Shown piece after piece: positions 1 through 6,149 of a stretch of 26,646 nt of DNA; position 1 is the first letter of the stretch, and each line of letters opens with the position of its first letter. Source of the DNA: Hyphococcus sp. (GTDB lineage: Bacteria > Pseudomonadota > Alphaproteobacteria > Caulobacterales > Parvularculaceae); assembly GCA_021604605.1 (NCBI GenBank), contig BQJH01000007.1, positions 1 through 26,646 on the forward strand. The letters run 5' to 3'. Under the pieces are notes generated by a model. It was not told the DNA's origin. It did not search any database and saw only the letters and a program-made list of their open reading frames with translations. Made by a program: the position numbers and the translations under genes.

Positions 1-65
1 CGGCGTGGCAAAAAGGGTGTGGATTCGCGGCATAGGCTTTGCTATACGCCGCTTTCCAAAGGCGT

Positions 66-141
66 TCCCTGATAGCTCAGTTGGTAGAGCAGCTGACTGT
101 TAATCAGCGGGTCACTGGTTCGAGTCCAGTTCAGGGAGCCA
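66..141 (+). tRNA. tRNA-Asn (anticodon GTT)
   Basis: A full cloverleaf can be read. The 7-bp acceptor stem pairs TCCCTGA (66-72) with TCAGGGA (131-137). The anticodon stem pairs GCTGA (92-96) with TCAGC (104-108) around a 7-nt loop with anticodon GTT at 99-101. The T arm carries the usual TTCGAGT loop. The discriminator is G138 and CCA is encoded at 139-141. The 3' end is also the start of a sequence that recurs twice more in the window (3488-3631 and 25801-25943), so this tRNA is a plausible integration target. Confidence 0.97.
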
Positions 142-216
142 CTAATTTTTGTCAACCTACTCAGAGATTTAGCGGGCAAATAATTGCGACCCCATTTCTG
201 AATTCGAACCTTTGAC
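134..216 (+). repeat. Diverged repeat copy 1, beginning in the tRNA-Asn 3' end
   Basis: From GGGAGCCACT at the tRNA 3' end the sequence continues through an AT-rich stretch, a GATTTAGCG-like segment, GCGACCCCATTT and TTCGAACCTTTG. The same elements occur in the same order and spacing after GGGAGCCACT in copies 2 (3551-3631) and 3 (25863-25943). Copy 1 is clearly more diverged, and upstream of GGGAGCC it is functional tRNA sequence instead of the extended block shared by copies 2 and 3. It may be the resident attachment site of a tRNA-targeting element; that role is inferred. Confidence 0.7.
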
Positions 217-285
217 TCGGGCCAGCTTGGTTTGATTTGTTTCCAAAATCCGGACGGCCGACAGGGGGAGCTTTCTGAGGGCAAG

Positions 286-1143
286 TCAATCATTGCTCGG
301 CAGGTTCTTGGGATAAATCGATGCATCATCGCCGTCCACGCAACCGACTCCTTTCATGCCAACGCCGTAGCATGTCATCGACAGCGAACCCAGCGAATAT
401 CCTTTAACGATTGGCGCAGCCTCTCCAGCCTCTGCGGCGAGACCTGCGGTATATAGCAACGGAATAAAGTGATCTGGCGTCGGCGCCGCTAAATTGTAGT
501 CCGGATGTTCCAGTGTTTTGAGAATATCGGCCGGGTTCGCTGTCATCTGCTCCATCACGGCGTCGTCGAACCGATGCGCCCAATCGGCGCCTTGGTTCTC
601 CGCGTTCCAATCAATGCGCCTCAGATTGTGGACCACGTTTCCGCTCGCCAGTATCAGCACTCCTTTGTCTCGCAACGCTGCAAGGCGTTGCGCGAGTTCG
701 AGATGGTAATCCATCGGTTTCAGCGAATTTATCGACAACTGCACCACAGGAATGTCCGCATCCGGAAAGATGTGAGTGAGAACGCTCCAGGTTCCATGGT
801 CCAGACCCCATTGATCATGATCGGCGCCGACCCAGACCGGCTTTGCAAGTTCGGCAATCTCACCCGCCAGCTCTGGAAGACCAGGCGCCGGATACTCAAC
901 GTCAAAAAGCGGTTTGGGGAATCCATAAAAGTCATGGATGGTGCGCGGGCGCGCCATGGCGGTGACCGCGGTTGCGCCGATATACCAGTGAGCTGAAATC
1001 GCCAAAACGGCGCGCGGACGCGGAAGCGCTTCGCCGATATGCCGCCAGGCGCGCGTGTAGCTGTTTTCTTCAAGAGCGTTCATCGGGCTGCCATGGCCCA
1101 CGAACAGGGCGGGCATCCGGTTTTCTGCAGTGGTTGGGGTCAC
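286..1143 (-). CDS. 4,5-DOPA-type extradiol dioxygenase (YgiD/LigB family)
   Basis: The 285-aa product resembles the YgiD/DODA class of LigB-type extradiol ring-cleavage dioxygenases, which open catechol-type rings with a non-heme metal. Visible family landmarks are GHGSP at residues 16-20, with a likely metal-ligand His17, ISAHWY, the WGLDHGTW segment and GNVVHNLR. The GTG at 1143 is preferred because GAGGA lies about 8 nt upstream; a longer reading opens at a TTG with no good ribosome site. It is the last gene of a minus-strand group behind the FMN reductase (50 nt gap) and DoxX. The neighbours suggest detoxification of quinones or catechols rather than a dedicated biosynthetic role. The native substrate cannot be read from sequence. 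Confidence 0.85.
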   Translation of the reverse strand: MTPTTAENRMPALFVGHGSPMNALEENSYTRAWRHIGEALPRPRAVLAISAHWYIGATAVTAMARPRTIHDFYGFPKPLFDVEYPAPGLPELAGEIAELAKPVWVGADHDQWGLDHGTWSVLTHIFPDADIPVVQLSINSLKPMDYHLELAQRLAALRDKGVLILASGNVVHNLRRIDWNAENQGADWAHRFDDAVMEQMTANPADILKTLEHPDYNLAAPTPDHFIPLLYTAGLAAEAGEAAPIVKGYSLGSLSMTCYGVGMKGVGCVDGDDASIYPKNLPSND

Positions 1144-1193
1144 GGTTATTTCCTCGCTTGATCCTCTTTCCAATCCGGCATGTCGAGCAACGA

Positions 1194-1760
1194 CTATGAA
1201 GTAGAGGCGGTGCGTTCGATCCAGTCGCCGAACGCATCGATAATGCTTTTGAAGAAGGCGCGGGTATCGTCGCTTTTAATATCGCCCTGTTCATCGAACA
1301 TGTCCCAGCCGCCGCCAATATAAGCTTCGGGCTGCTGAAGAACCGGCATGTCGAGGAAGACGAGCGATTGGCGCAAGTGATGGTTTGCGCCAAAACCGCC
1401 GATCCCGCTGGGAGATACAGTCACGACCGCCGCAGGCTTTTTCGCCCACGAACTTTCGCCATAGGGGCGTGATCCGACATCGATGGCGTTCTTCAATACT
1501 GCCGGTACAGATCGATTATACTCGGGCGTTACGAAGAGAACGGCGTCGGACGCTGAGAGCTCTTCGCGAAACCGCAACCATTCAGCAGGCGTTTCACCCG
1601 CCTCTAAGTCCTCGTTGAAAAACGGCAAGTCTCCGATTTCCAGGAACCGGAATTTGAGGTTCGAAGGCGCGAGCCGAGCTAACGCTTTGGCCGCTTTGCG
1701 ATTTACGGAATCTTTCCGAAGGCTGCCAACGAGTACGGAAACTTGATACGATTTGATCAT
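1194..1760 (-). CDS. NADPH-dependent FMN reductase / quinone reductase family protein
   Basis: The 188-aa protein has the flavodoxin-like fold signature of the NADPH_dep_FMN_red family. The N-terminal strand and phosphate loop read VLVGSLRKDSVNRKAA (about residues 9-24). The second flavin-binding segment contains TPEYNRSVPAVLKNAID, typical of ChrR/YieF/ArsH-like enzymes. Members reduce quinones, chromate, azo dyes or free FMN in the cytoplasm using NAD(P)H. A modest AAGGAA ribosome site precedes the ATG. It sits between doxX (46 nt upstream) and the extradiol dioxygenase, probably in one transcript. The group resembles quinone/electrophile response loci. The exact electron acceptor is unknown. 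Confidence 0.85.
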   Translation of the reverse strand: MIKSYQVSVLVGSLRKDSVNRKAAKALARLAPSNLKFRFLEIGDLPFFNEDLEAGETPAEWLRFREELSASDAVLFVTPEYNRSVPAVLKNAIDVGSRPYGESSWAKKPAAVVTVSPSGIGGFGANHHLRQSLVFLDMPVLQQPEAYIGGGWDMFDEQGDIKSDDTRAFFKSIIDAFGDWIERTASTS

Positions 1761-1806
1761 GGTATGTTCCTTAATTTAATGCGATTGAATTTTATTTGTC
1801 TCGTGT

Positions 1807-2202
1807 TCATCGAGATCTTCTGTGCAAGGCATCAAGACTCCAGGCGCCCGGCCCCGAAAACACCAGAAGCAAGAATACAAACGAGAACAGGATTGCGGCG
1901 TCGCCGCCATTCAGCACCGGATAGAAATTCGCCGGCGCATGGAACATCCAGTAAGCAACGGCCATCTGTCCCGAGAGCACGAATGCGACGGGTCTTGTAA
2001 AGAGACCGCCGAGAAGCAGGGCGCCGCCCACAAGCTCAATCCAGGCGCCAATCCAGAACAGCGACCACATTTCCGGCAAACCGCCGTCCGGCGGCGCTGG
2101 AAAGCCGAACAGCTTCTGGGTTCCATGCGCCATAAAGAGAAGCGCGGCGACAATTCGCAGAGCGCCAAGGACGTACGGCGTATTTTTTTCGAGCGACAAC
2201 AT
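1807..2202 (-). CDS. DoxX family membrane protein
   Basis: This is a 131-aa hydrophobic protein with about four transmembrane helices. It has the DoxX-type N-terminal helix and motif RIVAALLFMAHGTQKLFGF (about residues 16-34), the IELVGGALLLGGLFTRPVA helix, and a final helix before a short basic tail. DoxX-like proteins are often encoded with quinone or thiol stress genes, but their biochemical role is mostly undefined. The start is well supported by AAGGAGGA 6 nt upstream of the ATG. It is the first gene of the putative doxX - FMN reductase - dioxygenase transcript. A strong inverted repeat (2279-2297) lies at its promoter. Confidence 0.88.
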   Translation of the reverse strand: MLSLEKNTPYVLGALRIVAALLFMAHGTQKLFGFPAPPDGGLPEMWSLFWIGAWIELVGGALLLGGLFTRPVAFVLSGQMAVAYWMFHAPANFYPVLNGGDAAILFSFVFLLLVFSGPGAWSLDALHRRSR

Positions 2203-2253
2203 AATATCCTCCTTGATCGGTCGGGCTGAACATAGCGGCCATGATCATTCGGG

Positions 2254-2297
2254 ATAATATGCAAATTTCTGTTTTTATTATCCGGATTTACCGGATA
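2254..2297 (-). promoter_or_regulatory. doxX promoter region with LysR-type operator
   Basis: A perfect inverted repeat TATCCGG-ATTTA-CCGGATA occupies 2279-2297, just beyond the lysR stop. On the minus strand a TATTAT -10 candidate lies at 2254-2259. The corresponding -35 position (2277-2282) is a poor match and overlaps the repeat, which is the usual layout for an activator-dependent promoter. A further ATTATCC/GGATAAT pair spans 2252-2283. The same TATCC-N9-GGATA pattern occurs in front of lysR at 3220-3238. Confidence 0.6.
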
Positions 2298-2300
2298 GTG

Positions 2301-3206
2301 CTATGTCGCCCAATAGGGCGATCCGCTGAAATGCTCGACCAAATAGTCAATGAACGCCCGGGTTTTCGCCGGTTGGAACGGACCCGGCGGATAGAGCGCA
2401 TAAACGCCAAGATCTCCAGCGCGCCATTGCGGTAGCAATTCCACAAGCCGTCCCTCCTCGAGGGCGGGGCCGACAATAAACGCCGGCTGCAATGTGATCC
2501 CGGCGCCGGCGGCAGCCGCTTCAACAAGGGCGTCGCCATTATTACATTGCAAGCGGCTTGCGACCCGGACAGTTTCAACGCCATTTTTGTGTTTGAATTT
2601 CCAGTCGAGGCCCTCTGAATAGTAGGTGAACGTCAGGCATGGGTGATCGCTTAAATCGCCCGGTTTGCGGATTTTCCTGTGATTGTCGAGATAGTCCGGC
2701 GACGCGCAAAGGATGATCCGGCAGGCGGCCAGCTTGCGTGCGATGAGCGTTGAATCCTTCAGGTTCGCGCTAACGCGTATGGCGACATCGATGCCCTCTT
2801 CTATCAGATCAACTCGGCGGTCATTCAGCGTCAGGTCGATCGATACCTGTTCGTGCTGTTTAAGAAACTCGCCGACGACGGGCGCGACATGGCGCATGCC
2901 GAAGCTCAGTGGGGCATTTACCCGCAAGGCGCCGCGCAATTCTGCAGAGAGATTTGCAGCCTCAGCAGCCGCTTCTGAAATAATGTCTACCCCCGGACGA
3001 ACACGTTCAAGAAACAGGGCGCCGGACTCCGTCAGGCTGACTTTTCGCGTCGTCCGGTGCAGCAGTTGAATGCCGAGGCTTTCTTCGAGATCCTTGACGC
3101 GATCGCTAACCAGCGTGCGAGATAAATTTAAATCATTGGCGGCGGCCGCAAAACTTTGAAGCTCCGCCACGCGAATAAAGATCTCGATCGCCTGCAAACG
3201 GTCCAT
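2301..3206 (-). CDS. LysR family transcriptional regulator
   Basis: The 301-aa protein opens with MDRLQAIEIFIRVAELQSF, the classic start of the LysR winged-helix domain. The helix-turn-helix region (about residues 18-40, SFAAAANDLNLSRTLVSDRV) is followed by LEESLGIQLLHRTTRKVSLTE. The rest is a periplasmic-binding-like effector domain of the CrgA/YafC-type subgroup, with RGALRVNAPLSFG opening the domain and SDHPCLTF later. It is encoded upstream of, and in the same direction as, doxX, the FMN reductase and the dioxygenase, and is the likely controller of that group. An operator-like inverted repeat ending 14 bp before its own ATG suggests autoregulation. The effector is unknown; a quinone or catechol would fit the neighbours. 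Confidence 0.9.
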   Translation of the reverse strand: MDRLQAIEIFIRVAELQSFAAAANDLNLSRTLVSDRVKDLEESLGIQLLHRTTRKVSLTESGALFLERVRPGVDIISEAAAEAANLSAELRGALRVNAPLSFGMRHVAPVVGEFLKQHEQVSIDLTLNDRRVDLIEEGIDVAIRVSANLKDSTLIARKLAACRIILCASPDYLDNHRKIRKPGDLSDHPCLTFTYYSEGLDWKFKHKNGVETVRVASRLQCNNGDALVEAAAAGAGITLQPAFIVGPALEEGRLVELLPQWRAGDLGVYALYPPGPFQPAKTRAFIDYLVEHFSGSPYWAT

Positions 3207-3219
3207 TGCCGGCGCAGAT

Positions 3220-3238
3220 TATCCTAAATTCACGGATA
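3220..3238 (-). promoter_or_regulatory. Second LysR-type operator, at the lysR 5' end
   Basis: TATCC-TAAATTCAC-GGATA has the same length and arms as the site at 2279-2297; 13 of 19 positions match and the five outer bases on each side are identical. On the minus strand the right arm gives a GATAAT -10-like hexamer just before the lysR start, so occupancy would be expected to affect lysR transcription. Confidence 0.55.
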
Positions 3239-3375
3239 GACAAACCAGAATTCACACGATTGTTCAGGGAATTTAACGACGTATTTGTGGGATGTCCGAG
3301 AATATCTTGGACGCCGCCGCAGTGCTGATCATCACTTAACTCGCGCCGCCGGTCTCTCCCCCTTGGGCGGCGCAT

Positions 3376-3421
3376 GCGTCCGGCCGTGCTTTCTTGGGTT
3401 GTCACGGCTGGACGCTTTTTT
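3376..3421 (+). terminator. Strong intrinsic terminator with no plus-strand gene before it
   Basis: The arms GCGTCCGGCCGTG (3376-3388) and CACGGCTGGACGC (3403-3415) pair almost perfectly (one G-T) around a 14-nt loop and are followed by six T (3416-3421). A second GC-rich hairpin, GCGCCGCC (3343-3350) with GGCGGCGC (3366-3373), lies just upstream. No plus-strand coding region is found upstream: 286-3206 is minus-strand genes. It may close a small RNA or be left from a gene that was lost. Confidence 0.75.
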
Positions 3422-3487
3422 AGCAGTAGCGTCAGAATTTTAATGACTTTGCCTCACAAGTAATACGCATTGGAAGGCGAAGCTCCT

Positions 3488-3631
3488 GTAAAATCGTCAG
3501 AAACTCAGGTTTTGGCGCCTGACATATAGTTCGATACGCATTCACGAAGGGGAGCCACTAAATTTTCGCAACATATTCAATGGATTAACGCGTAATAATC
3601 GCGACCCCATTTTTGCTTTCGAACTTTTGAC
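3488..3631 (+). repeat. Direct repeat copy 2 (left boundary of the phytate/inositol island)
   Basis: This is paired with copy 3 at 25801-25943. The core 3514-3559, from GGCGCCTGACATA to GGGGAGCCACT, matches 25827-25872 at 45 of 46 positions. Homology continues rightward through GCAACATATTCAA, GCGACCCCATTTTT and TTCGAACTTTT, and leftward more weakly. The GTTCGA...GGGGAGCCACT part resembles a degenerate tRNA 3' end, and its right half matches copy 1 at the tRNA-Asn. Same orientation and 22,313 bp spacing suggest integration-type ends or a recombination duplication. Confidence 0.85.
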
Positions 3632-3844
3632 CTCACGACGCGACGAAGGATATCTGCGCGATTTGCAGAATGGCTCAGGGTTTTATGGATTAACCAGTTT
3701 ATTGGTTACGAACCTTAATAAAGGCGATTTCGTAAACAACATAAATTGCTCGTCTGAATGCTGAGCGAGAGTTCAACAACTACGTCAAAAGCAATCGATA
3801 CTGCCTTCGACAGAATCACAAAGGAGGACTACGGATAACCAGAA

Positions 3845-3870
3845 GCAGACCAGTTACACGATTGGTCTGC
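3845..3870 (-). terminator. Possible terminator after the first TonB receptor gene
   Basis: GCAGACCA (3845-3852) and TGGTCTGC (3863-3870) form a perfect 8-bp stem with a 10-nt loop, 37 bp beyond the receptor stop on the minus strand. The following minus-strand tail is only moderately T-rich (TTCTGGTT), so termination efficiency is uncertain. Confidence 0.45.
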
Positions 3871-3906
3871 TATTAGTGGACAATTTTTCAGCGATTAATA
3901 TCGACA

Positions 3907-5991
3907 TCAAAAAGATCCGCTCAACTGAATAGTCACTGTCCGAGCATATTGCCTATCCCGCAGCTCAATAAACTCTATTGTCGATAGCACGCGATCACCA
4001 ACAAACTTCTCACGACGCCTTTTTTCTCCCGCGCCCAACACATTCTGTAGTGAAACGGTGAGCTTCACATCTTTAAACCGGGAAATCTCTACATAAGCGT
4101 CAAGGTCGGGCCCTTCGCGCTGCCTCTCAAATTCGTCGAGGCCGAATTCAACTTCAGGCGCGCCAATTTCAAGATCCCAACCCCAGGCCACACCATGAGC
4201 GCGAAAGTCCTGACGATATTCAAGGCTTGCCAACCAATCCTGCTCATTCGAAAATCCCCTCGGGACGCCTGTCACCAAATCGGTAACGCGCGTCTTGCGC
4301 CACTCCCCTTCAAAGTCCAGGCGAGCGTTTTTCATTCCGATACTATCGAGCGGTAGTGAGCCATTTGCGCGCGCGCCCCACCGTACGCCATCACCGATAT
4401 TGCCGGGCGTTTCATCGCCATCTCCGATGGGAAGCAAGTCCTGGACGTCATTCACCCAATGATGAAAACCTGTAACACGGAGCGCCGCGCCGTTACTGAA
4501 ATTTTTGTCGAAAGTGGCCTCCGCAATCCATGTGGATTCCGGTCTCAAATCCGGGTTCCCGAAGGCGACATCCTGATCTTCAAAGTCAGCCGCGCTAACA
4601 AAATCAAAAAAATCCAATTGCGATACATCGCGATAAGCTCGCAAAAGAAATTGCTCACGATCATTACTCAAATAGGCGACCGAAAGCCCCGGCTTTATGT
4701 AAAAGAAATTTCGGCGCGCTGTTGTGTCGCCTGACTGCGATATTTGTGAGGCTTCAAATCCAATATTGCCTTCAACTACGAATTTTCCGGGTGTCCACGC
4801 ATCTTGAAAATCAAACTCAAACCGCCGTTCACTCACTTGCGTGTTTGCATTCGGCACATCTTCTTCAACAGGTCCGCTGCCGTCGTCCACGAAAAGAGAA
4901 AATACATTTTGGAGTTTGTTGACCGCGCCTTCTCCGGAAACGACAAACACGTGATCCTCTACGCCTTCATAATTCACAATCACCCGGCCTATTGTTTCCG
5001 TATTTGTCGCGCGCTCGTTGCTAACGCTAAGCTCCACCACATCGGGATCGTTTTCATCCGGGTCTACCAACCGCTCTATTTCAGGAAACAACTCACGGCG
5101 AAATAAGCCCACCACCTTGCCCGATAATGCCGGGCCGAGTGGTGTTTCGTAATCGGCGCCGAATTCAAAACTGCGAACTCTATTGTCGCTTTCCTGAAGC
5201 ACTTCGAATGCCCTTGCAGGTGTGAGCAAAGGCCGCCGCAGCGAATTTTCGAAGGTAATTTCACGTTCAAAGGTCGCCTCGCTATTGAACTGAAGCCGGC
5301 CCGCTCCGAGACCAGCGCCTGCGTTCAAATTCAACGCAAATTCATACCCCTTTTCATCCTCGCTCTCGCCGCGCGTCTCAATCAGCGCGGATGTGGCGTC
5401 GAATACGCGCTCATTCCCGAACTCGGCTCCTAGCCCACGCTCGCCCGAAATGCCCACATTGAATTCAATCCCATTCCATCTCCCTTCGTAGGATGCTGCA
5501 CCGAACGGAGCATATGCTCGACCGCGGAGGACAAATTCGGTTCCAATTTTCCAGGCTGTGCTACCCTCGCTACTCTTTTTTGTAATGACATTGACGATTT
5601 TCGTTTGTCCGCGAAGGTCGAACCCAGCAAGAGAGCCGGTGATAACGTCTATTCGGACAACATTCTGAGCCGGGATGCGACCGAGAATATCCGAGACTGT
5701 TTCGGACTTCGCACTCGGCCTTTCGCCATTGATCAGCACGTTACCCGCGACGCCCCCGAAGCCGCGCCTCTCTTCCCCATCGTCAAGCTGAAATCCCGGC
5801 ACCTGCCGAATCATGTCTAAGGCAGTTACAGGTTGGTACTGGTCAAAATAAGCGGCGGAGTAGCTTTCAGAACAGGCCGCACAATCTGGCGCCCCAGACT
5901 CGGCTGCACTGCAATCCGGCTCGATCCAGACGGTCCATACAAGAATTGCAATAAACAATGACCGCATGACTGACTCGCTGGAAAGCAACAT
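3907..5991 (-). CDS. TonB-dependent outer membrane receptor (smaller of two)
   Basis: The 694-aa protein has a signal peptide (hydrophobic residues about 12-23, likely cleavage after CSA at 29). A plug domain follows (about 45-150), with FDQYQPVTALDMIRQVPGF, the VLINGERPSAKS loop and VVRIDVITGS. The rest is a long beta-barrel ending in the outer-membrane C-terminal pattern IQLSGSF. TonB receptors bring scarce or large ligands across the outer membrane using TonB/ExbBD energy. The ATG at 5991 is chosen because GGAAGG precedes it and it gives a normal signal peptide. Odd point: CAAC (residues 37-40) adds a Cys pair right after the signal peptide. It lies downstream of the larger receptor, separated by a hairpin. 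A phytate or inositol-phosphate ligand is inferred from the locus only. Confidence 0.85.
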   Translation of the reverse strand: MLLSSESVMRSLFIAILVWTVWIEPDCSAAESGAPDCAACSESYSAAYFDQYQPVTALDMIRQVPGFQLDDGEERRGFGGVAGNVLINGERPSAKSETVSDILGRIPAQNVVRIDVITGSLAGFDLRGQTKIVNVITKKSSEGSTAWKIGTEFVLRGRAYAPFGAASYEGRWNGIEFNVGISGERGLGAEFGNERVFDATSALIETRGESEDEKGYEFALNLNAGAGLGAGRLQFNSEATFEREITFENSLRRPLLTPARAFEVLQESDNRVRSFEFGADYETPLGPALSGKVVGLFRRELFPEIERLVDPDENDPDVVELSVSNERATNTETIGRVIVNYEGVEDHVFVVSGEGAVNKLQNVFSLFVDDGSGPVEEDVPNANTQVSERRFEFDFQDAWTPGKFVVEGNIGFEASQISQSGDTTARRNFFYIKPGLSVAYLSNDREQFLLRAYRDVSQLDFFDFVSAADFEDQDVAFGNPDLRPESTWIAEATFDKNFSNGAALRVTGFHHWVNDVQDLLPIGDGDETPGNIGDGVRWGARANGSLPLDSIGMKNARLDFEGEWRKTRVTDLVTGVPRGFSNEQDWLASLEYRQDFRAHGVAWGWDLEIGAPEVEFGLDEFERQREGPDLDAYVEISRFKDVKLTVSLQNVLGAGEKRRREKFVGDRVLSTIEFIELRDRQYARTVTIQLSGSF

Positions 5992-6040
5992 ATCCTTCGC
6001 CTTCCTGGCCCTAAGAAAACATACGCGCTTGCCCAAGGCG

Positions 6041-6073
6041 AAACAGAAACAAGGGCCGCAAATGCAGCCCTTG
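6041..6073 (-). terminator. Intrinsic terminator/attenuator between the two TonB receptor genes
   Basis: CAAGGGC (6050-6056) and GCCCTTG (6067-6073) make a perfect 7-bp stem with a 10-nt loop. Reading on the minus strand, the stem is followed directly by TTTCTGTTT. It lies after the 797-aa receptor stop and before the 694-aa receptor start, so it could lower expression of the second receptor. Confidence 0.6.
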
Positions 6074-6149
6074 TCTCGGTGCGCTGACCGGGAGGAGATC
6101 AGCTTGGATTCGTATTGTCACAGATCAACATTCAGTTTTGAATGTCGTA

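Larger units (their letters stand above)
3239..3906. other. Intergenic stretch without a convincing gene
   Basis: These 668 bases hold the plus-strand terminator (3376-3421), direct repeat copy 2 (3488-3631) and a weak minus-strand terminator (3845-3870). A TAACCA/TGGTTA inverted repeat sits at 3691-3708. The only reading frame of interest is a 26-codon ATG frame at 3758-3838, which has no ribosome site and is not called. AT content rises to the right of the repeat. Confidence 0.7.

Noticed and set aside
505..996. Long plus-strand frame opposite the extradiol dioxygenase
   Set aside because: Antisense shadow of a well-supported gene; no plausible protein features.
3343..3373. GC-rich hairpin before the plus-strand terminator as its own terminator
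   Set aside because: Good 8-bp stem but no T-run on either strand; probably part of the same transcript end.
3133..3405. Minus-strand frame upstream of lysR
   Set aside because: Low-complexity arginine-rich reading that runs through the terminator hairpins and overlaps the lysR start.
3514..3559. Copy 2 and copy 3 cores as real tRNA genes
   Set aside because: They carry GTTCGA and a GCCA-like end, but no T stem, acceptor partner or anticodon arm can be paired.
3758..3838. A 26-codon frame MLSESSTTTSKAIDTAF... before the TonB receptor genes
   Set aside because: No ribosome site, very short, and no recognisable family; kept as intergenic.
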